From: Spirochaetales bacterium
GTDB taxonomy: Bacteria > Spirochaetota > Spirochaetia > DSM-27196 > SLST01
DNA length: 6,675 bases
Assembly (NCBI GenBank): GCA_028284845.1
Contig: JANQQY010000145.1
Coordinates: 1 to 6,675 of the forward strand
Reading direction: 5' to 3'
Under the pieces are notes generated by a model that worked only from the letters and a program-made list of their open reading frames with translations, made no database searches and was not told where the DNA came from. Below, piece by piece: positions 5,850 to 6,675 of this stretch (within the stretch, counting starts at the first letter, position 1; each line of letters begins with the position of its first letter). A program made the position numbers and the translations under genes.

Positions 5850-6675
5850 GAGGTCGCTGTTACCCGCACGTTCCGTGCCCGCACGGCAACGGACGATTCC
5901 TGGTACGATGTTGATTCCACCCTGCTTGGTTCCGGTACGCACGTCGATGTGTTTGTTGAAGATGGTCATGGGATCTCCATGACAACCGCTCAGAACATCG
6001 CGAATGAATTTGACTCGAACATCTACGACTTGATCCACAACAACTTCGCCGTTGAGAGCGACGTGGATGGCAACGGAAAGGTCATCCTGCTCCTCCTGGA
6101 TATCGTTGACGGCTACACGGGGTTCGGCGGTTACGTGGCCGGCTACTTCGATCCAACACATATGTTCTCTACCGCAACGGAGCCAAACTCGAACCAGGCC
6201 GACATGGTCTTTCTGGATCTAAATCCCGCCGTGCCTGGAAGCGATGAGTTCTACTCCACGATTGCGCACGAGATGCAGCATCTTGTGAACTTCTCCGTCA
6301 CCTTCCTCGTTGACGGATCCATTCAAGACACGTGGATCAATGAAGGTCTGTCGACCGGAGCCGAATACCTCTACGCCGGTGGGCAGATTCCCTCCCGGAT
6401 CGCCTACTACAATGCTGACCCCCTCAGTTCGATTCGGTTCGGAAACAACTTCTACATTTGGAACGGGTTCTACGAGTTGGATCCTACCGGTCCGCAGGAT
6501 CTCCTCGCCAACTATTCGACCGTCTACCTCTTCTTCCAGTGGCTCCGGATCCACGCATCGAATGACAGCGGGGTGTACAGCGATATTCTCTCATCGTCAT
6601 ATCGCGACTATCGCGCCGTGGTAGACTCAACGGCGCTTCGTATCGACTCATCGCTCGATACCTGGGAAGAAATCC
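5445..6675 (+). CDS. M30 (hyicolysin-type) zinc metallopeptidase with cadherin-like repeats, 5'-truncated and running off the window
   Basis: The frame opens after a TAG at 5436-5438, has an ATG at 5445, and is still open at the right edge (410 residues seen). Residues 1-45 are the second half of a cadherin-like beta-sandwich repeat, and 51-135 are a full repeat ending TTTYTINITRE. Residues from about 140 form the peptidase: a possible calcium site DVDGNGK (206-212), the zinc motif IAHEMQHLVNF (273-283) with His275, Glu276 and His279, and TWINEGLSTGAEYLY (296-310), which probably supplies another active-site acid. Members of this family are secreted or surface lipoproteins that degrade extracellular protein. 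Here no signal peptide or lipobox exists and the first repeat lacks its N-terminal half, so the 5' end seems lost. A weak AAGG lies 9 bases before the ATG, so a cytoplasmic product cannot be excluded. Domain assignment is firm; activity of this copy is doubtful. Confidence 0.85.
   Translation, partial: MIADATAEILFGTGVANLTVGSNEIDIVVEAEDSSQKTYTVTITRAAASTNSNLASLAIVGETISPTFTPATATYTATVPFLTTDIVVTADTEDATATILSGLGSHALVVGANVIQVVVEAEDLSTTTYTINITREVAVTRTFRARTATDDSWYDVDSTLLGSGTHVDVFVEDGHGISMTTAQNIANEFDSNIYDLIHNNFAVESDVDGNGKVILLLLDIVDGYTGFGGYVAGYFDPTHMFSTATEPNSNQADMVFLDLNPAVPGSDEFYSTIAHEMQHLVNFSVTFLVDGSIQDTWINEGLSTGAEYLYAGGQIPSRIAYYNADPLSSIRFGNNFYIWNGFYELDPTGPQDLLANYSTVYLFFQWLRIHASNDSGVYSDILSSSYRDYRAVVDSTALRIDSSLDTWEEI

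Overview
The window holds four recognisable genes separated by unusually long stretches that look like gene debris. Base composition is moderately GC-rich. The combination of an M30 (hyicolysin-type) metallopeptidase with cadherin-like beta-sandwich repeats and an HD-GYP protein with a periplasmic sensor suggests a free-living or host-associated spirochaete. This is an inference from gene families only; no rRNA or other marker is present.

Layout: 1-263 is a flank with no gene I can name. 264-2225 is a two-gene minus-strand unit, an AraC-family regulator (1449-2225) followed after 24 bases by an alpha/beta hydrolase (264-1424). A perfect 15-base palindrome lies in the gap between them. 2226-2986 has no intact gene. 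It contains an apparent fragment of a large serine recombinase on the plus strand (about 2560-2745, with a stop codon in place of a conserved Tyr) and a more doubtful chemoreceptor-tail-like fragment on the minus strand. 2987-4750 is a minus-strand gene for a membrane-bound HD-GYP c-di-GMP phosphodiesterase with a periplasmic ABC-substrate-binding-like sensor; a plausible promoter lies at 4834-4861. 4862-5444 holds no recognisable gene. From 5445 to the right edge runs a plus-strand M30 metallopeptidase, open at the window end, whose 5' end begins in the middle of a cadherin-like repeat and lacks a signal peptide.

How the genes work together: the AraC regulator probably controls the adjacent hydrolase. 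The HD-GYP gene stands alone and should couple a periplasmic ligand to c-di-GMP turnover. The metallopeptidase family is secreted, but this copy looks 5'-truncated. I see no defence system, CRISPR array, RNA gene or clearly novel multi-gene system. The main interest is the traces of recombination (recombinase fragment, truncated peptidase) and the single-protein sensor.
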